Shown here: in pieces, positions 61,433-64,000 of the stretch
How positions within the stretch are numbered: the first letter of the stretch is position 1
How the letters are laid out: each line of letters opens with the position of its first letter
Assembly: GCA_902790175.1 (NCBI GenBank)
Contig: CADAQZ010000004.1
Span: forward strand, 1-64,000
DNA length: 64,000 nt
Direction: 5' to 3'
Source of the DNA: an uncultured Eubacteriales bacterium
Lineage (GTDB): Bacteria; Bacillota; Clostridia; Christensenellales; Aristaeellaceae
Translations under genes and position numbers: made by a program
The notes under the pieces: model-generated
Told to the model about the DNA's origin: nothing
Databases searched by the model: none
The model's input: only the letters and a program-made list of their open reading frames with translations

Positions 61433-62788
61433 TCATTCCTCTGCGGACGCGATATAGTCCGACAGCCGTAAAGCCATTTCCTCCCGACCTGCGGCGCTGT
61501 ATTTCCGCTGCATGTTTCGCGCCGTTTCCACCCTCAGCATGCGGCGATCCATCGCCAGTTTAAGGAGCGTCTCGTCGCGCCACGCCCGCTTTTCCCAAAT
61601 GCCGTACTCCCGCCGCAGAAAGCTGACATACGCTTCCGTCCACGGCTCTATCTCCGGCATGCCCGCTTCCAGCGCGAACAGGAAGCCCTGCGTAGCGCGC
61701 CGCTTGTTCCGATTGGAGAGATCCTCCGGCGAGCCGAGGTAGATCGGCTTGCCGATCCGAGAGATGAAGGCCGCATTGCCGGTGGCGACATACGGCTCGC
61801 CCTCGGCGCTGCTCATTGCTGCGGTTTCCGAGAAACTTTCAACGCCGCCGTGTACGAATACCAGCTTGACGGGCGCGCCGACAAAGGCATTGTCGCCGAC
61901 CGCCGACGCCGTTGCCGGGATGTCGTATCGCTCCCGGCTCCTTCCCGGCGGATAGGCGATCAGCCGCTTCCCGTCCCAGCTGAAGACGACGCCGTCTATA
62001 GCGCGATAGCGCCTGGACGCGGGCGAGACGACAAAGGCATCCAGGTTGCGGCACCCCGAAAACACGCTGAAATCGACGACTGCGTCCGTGATGGTTGTGG
62101 TCGTCAGCCCCATGCAAGAGCCGAACGCGCCGCGACCGAGCTTCGTCACGCGCTCCGGGATGGCCACATCCCTCAGTTTTTCGCAGCCGAAGAACGCCTC
62201 GGCGTCGATTTGCGCCAGGCGCGCCGGGAGATCGACGCGGCTCAGCCCCAGACAATGGGCGAACGCCCCGCGGCCGATGCGCGTTACGCCCGCCGGAATC
62301 CGAGCGCGCCCCAGGTTGTAGCAGAATCGAAACGCCTCGTCGTCGATCGCCTCGAGGCTCTCCGGAAGCGTCGCCGCCTTCATCTCCCAGCAGTTTATAA
62401 ACGTCATTCTTTCGATCCGCGTCACGCGATCGGGCAAGGCGATTTGCGACAGCTTCCAGCAGTCGCAGAAGGCCTTTTCGCCTATCCGCACGACGCTCTG
62501 CGGAAGGCTCGCGCTCAGCAGATTCTTGCAGTTCCAAAACGTCCCGTCGCCGATCTCCTCCACGCCCGCCTCGACCGTCGCGCTCCTCAGCGCTTCACAG
62601 CAAAAGAACGCCTCGTTCCCGATCCGCTTGACGCTGCCGGGAATCGTCACGTCCGTCAGCGCGGTACAGAAGCCGAACGCACGCGGGCCGATCTCCGTCA
62701 CGCCCTGCGGTATGGCGACGTCTTCGCCCGAGCCGATGTACTTTTTCAATATGCCGTCTTCTATGACAAAATCGGCGCTGCGCGACAC
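61433..62788 (-). CDS. cytoplasmic BspA-type leucine-rich-repeat protein (LRR_5)
   Basis: About 451 residues, with roughly ten LRR_5 repeats of about 23 residues in the first 250 (pattern IP.GVT.IG..AF..C..L..V.LP), then a further LRR-like stretch and a helical C-terminal tail. There is no signal peptide or membrane anchor, so it is probably intracellular. Function unknown; LRRs usually bind protein. The start at GTG 62788 is chosen because AAAGGGGTGA lies 7 bases upstream; a TTG two codons before is too close to it. Confidence 0.85.
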   Translation of the reverse strand: MSRSADFVIEDGILKKYIGSGEDVAIPQGVTEIGPRAFGFCTALTDVTIPGSVKRIGNEAFFCCEALRSATVEAGVEEIGDGTFWNCKNLLSASLPQSVVRIGEKAFCDCWKLSQIALPDRVTRIERMTFINCWEMKAATLPESLEAIDDEAFRFCYNLGRARIPAGVTRIGRGAFAHCLGLSRVDLPARLAQIDAEAFFGCEKLRDVAIPERVTKLGRGAFGSCMGLTTTTITDAVVDFSVFSGCRNLDAFVVSPASRRYRAIDGVVFSWDGKRLIAYPPGRSRERYDIPATASAVGDNAFVGAPVKLVFVHGGVESFSETAAMSSAEGEPYVATGNAAFISRIGKPIYLGSPEDLSNRNKRRATQGFLFALEAGMPEIEPWTEAYVSFLRREYGIWEKRAWRDETLLKLAMDRRMLRVETARNMQRKYSAAGREEMALRLSDYIASAEE

Positions 62789-62918
62789 GCCCAATCACCC
62801 CTTTACCGCATGACGGGGAGCATCCCCCATTGCGCCGCTTCCTGTGCCATCCCCGGTTTCGAGCGCGTTTGTTTGCGATCATGATAGCATAAACGAATAA
62901 AAGCCGTCAAGGACGCCG

Positions 62919-62947
62919 TTGACATCCGCATGCTCTTACGGCATAAT
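62919..62947 (+). promoter_or_regulatory. promoter of the 36-residue gene
   Basis: -35 TTGACA, 17-base spacer, -10 CATAAT. Confidence 0.65.
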
Positions 62948-62992
62948 GGCTACGGGGCTTGCTTATTCCGGACGTGCGAGGCGAAGGAACCT

Positions 62993-63103
62993 ATGGCTGA
63001 AAGCGAATTCGACGAAGCCCTTTACGATTGTGCGTCGCTGACGGACATTGCCCTGACCCGAACCGTCCGGCGAATCGACGACCTGTTTGGCGTCATGCGC
63101 TGA
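62993..63103 (+). CDS. 36-residue small protein
   Basis: GAAGGA lies 5 bases before the ATG and a good promoter lies about 45 bases upstream. The product begins MAESEFDEALYDCASL and ends RRIDDLFGVMR, an amphipathic acidic-to-basic helix. No family recognised. It could be a genuine microprotein or the 5' end of a decayed gene; the stop lies 10 bases before the end of the convergent phosphatase gene. Confidence 0.45.
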   Translation: MAESEFDEALYDCASLTDIALTRTVRRIDDLFGVMR

Positions 63104-63113
63104 CCGAGCTTCC

Positions 63114-63599
63114 TCAGCCCCGTTCCAGCCGCCAGGCGTCGCCGTCCGCGATCGCGATGAAATCCGGGCAGACCGGCGTCACGCCCAATTCGCGGCAGGC
63201 CAGTGCGTAGACCCGCGGATTCGGCGCGAAGCGCGCATGCGTCATGAGCGCATCCGCGCCGCCGCGATAGGCGTGGACCGCCGCCGCGACCGCCGCCGAG
63301 CGCGACGCGCCCTCCCAGCAGTGCACGATCAGCCGTTCGCCGTCCAGTGCGTCGACAAACGCCCTGAGGCCGTCGAAGTCCCGCTGCTGGGGCAACGGGC
63401 GACCGTAGGGCATGCCCTCGTCGTCAAAGGCCTCTGTGAGGTCGTTGAATTTCAGCCGCAGGATTGAGGCGACACACGCGCTCGGGGGAAACGCGACGTC
63501 GGCCTCGTCCGTCGAGGTGATGGAGATGATCTCCGTCCTCTCCCGCGCATTCGCGACGCGCTCGATCGCCGCGTCGCGCCCACAAATTTCGATCGTCAT
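63114..63599 (-). CDS. tyrosine/dual-specificity phosphatase-like protein
   Basis: This 161-residue protein has the P-loop VHCWEGASRS, matching the HCxxGxxR(S/T) signature of Cys-dependent phosphatases, with an upstream ITSTDEAD loop that may give the general acid Asp. It resembles small bacterial DSP-like proteins. The start at 63599 follows GGGAGAG 3 bases upstream. The substrate is unknown. Confidence 0.85.
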   Translation of the reverse strand: MTIEICGRDAAIERVANARERTEIISITSTDEADVAFPPSACVASILRLKFNDLTEAFDDEGMPYGRPLPQQRDFDGLRAFVDALDGERLIVHCWEGASRSAAVAAAVHAYRGGADALMTHARFAPNPRVYALACRELGVTPVCPDFIAIADGDAWRLERG

Positions 63600-63646
63600 A
63601 GTCTCTCCCAGCACAGTCTCATTTTCGCACAGGCTGCGCGGCACTG

Positions 63647-64000
63647 TCAATTCAAATGTTCCTCGTCGCGCCACTTGGGGAGCAATTCCCCGTCTTCGTC
63701 GTACATGTCGAGCCTGCACTCCGGCGCGTCCGTGCCGTCGTACCAGATGTATTCGCAGTACCAGGCTTGGCGCATGTCCACCATCGAAGAGAGCCGCCTG
63801 AATATCGGCAGATACCTCTGCCGCTCCCGCCCGGTCATCGGCCGAGCCTCCCAATAGGCGTCCAGCATGCTGCCGTTTTCGACGGGGCTGTCGTAGAGCA
63901 CATAGTCAAAGTAGCGCCTGTCGCCGCAGTTGCCCAGCGAATAGGAGAGGTGGTCGACCTCAAAATCCAGCACGCCGGGATGCCTGAACTCATACTGGTG
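63647..64000 (-). CDS. protein of unknown function, 5' end outside window
   Basis: The frame is open to the window edge, where it reads HQYEFRHPGVLDFEVDHLSY, so the gene starts beyond 64000 on this strand. The visible 117 residues are rich in Asp, Glu, Tyr and Trp (VDMRQAWYCEYIWYDGTDAPE), with no motif I recognise. It looks like a small soluble acidic protein, upstream of the phosphatase gene by 47 bases and possibly co-transcribed. Confidence 0.75.
   Translation of the reverse strand, partial: HQYEFRHPGVLDFEVDHLSYSLGNCGDRRYFDYVLYDSPVENGSMLDAYWEARPMTGRERQRYLPIFRRLSSMVDMRQAWYCEYIWYDGTDAPECRLDMYDEDGELLPKWRDEEHLN

Overview
The window is GC-rich DNA that reads like a Bacillota (Clostridia) genome, probably an uncultured gut or rumen anaerobe. 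The reasons are strong AGGAGG-type ribosome binding sites, TTGACA/TATAAT promoters, a glutamine synthetase without an adenylylation Tyr, an ANTAR regulator beside glnA, a T-box leader before asnB, carbohydrate ABC importers of the MsmX type, and plant or host glycan glycosidases (GH2, GH20, GH120, GH127). It looks chromosomal. I see no rRNA, tRNA, CRISPR array, phage or transposase gene.

Region by region: (1) 1-4.4 kb holds the end of a VanRS-type two-component system, a convergent ABC exporter (permease and ATPase) and a GNAT acetyltransferase. (2) 4.5-18.2 kb is a nitrogen-assimilation block. A minus-strand operon runs glnA - ANTAR protein - gltB - gltD - pyrG. Divergent from it are asnB (behind a T-box) and an ammonium channel fused to a PII protein. 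The glnA and amt leaders both carry an intrinsic terminator between promoter and gene, which fits antitermination by the ANTAR protein. (3) 18.3-27.4 kb is a glycan-use cluster on the minus strand: AraC regulator, sugar-binding protein, two permeases, GH2 beta-galactosidase and an esterase. It has no ATPase of its own; a solitary MsmX/MalK-like ATPase lies at 56.6-57.6 kb. (4) 27.5-34.2 kb carries GH20 hexosaminidase, a UBA/DUF4342-like membrane protein, a VanX-like dipeptidase, a phosphodiesterase, an Smr protein and GH127 beta-L-arabinofuranosidase. (5) 34.3-39.2 kb has a giant four-sensor GGDEF/EAL protein and glutamyl-Q-tRNA(Asp) synthetase. (6) 39.5-44.7 kb is a potassium module: trkA and a small membrane protein diverge from a KdpD-like kinase, a KdpE-like regulator and trkH. 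(7) 44.8-56 kb has an UlaG-like hydrolase, a second giant EAL receptor in an operon with a peptide-binding lipoprotein, a GH120 beta-xylosidase behind an apparent attenuator, and a third, membrane-bound EAL protein. (8) 56.1-64 kb has two small proteins, the MsmX-like ATPase, a frameshifted GNAT, a TetR-MFS-CPBP operon, a leucine-rich-repeat protein, a 36-residue gene, a tyrosine phosphatase and a partial unknown gene.

Most notable: six copies of one roughly 140-residue PAS-like sensor module spread over two c-di-GMP proteins; a palindromic repeat element read in frame inside gltB; leader terminators on glnA, amt and the GH120 gene; a lacZ whose Shine-Dalgarno is separated from its start by a hairpin; and a likely ATA start codon.
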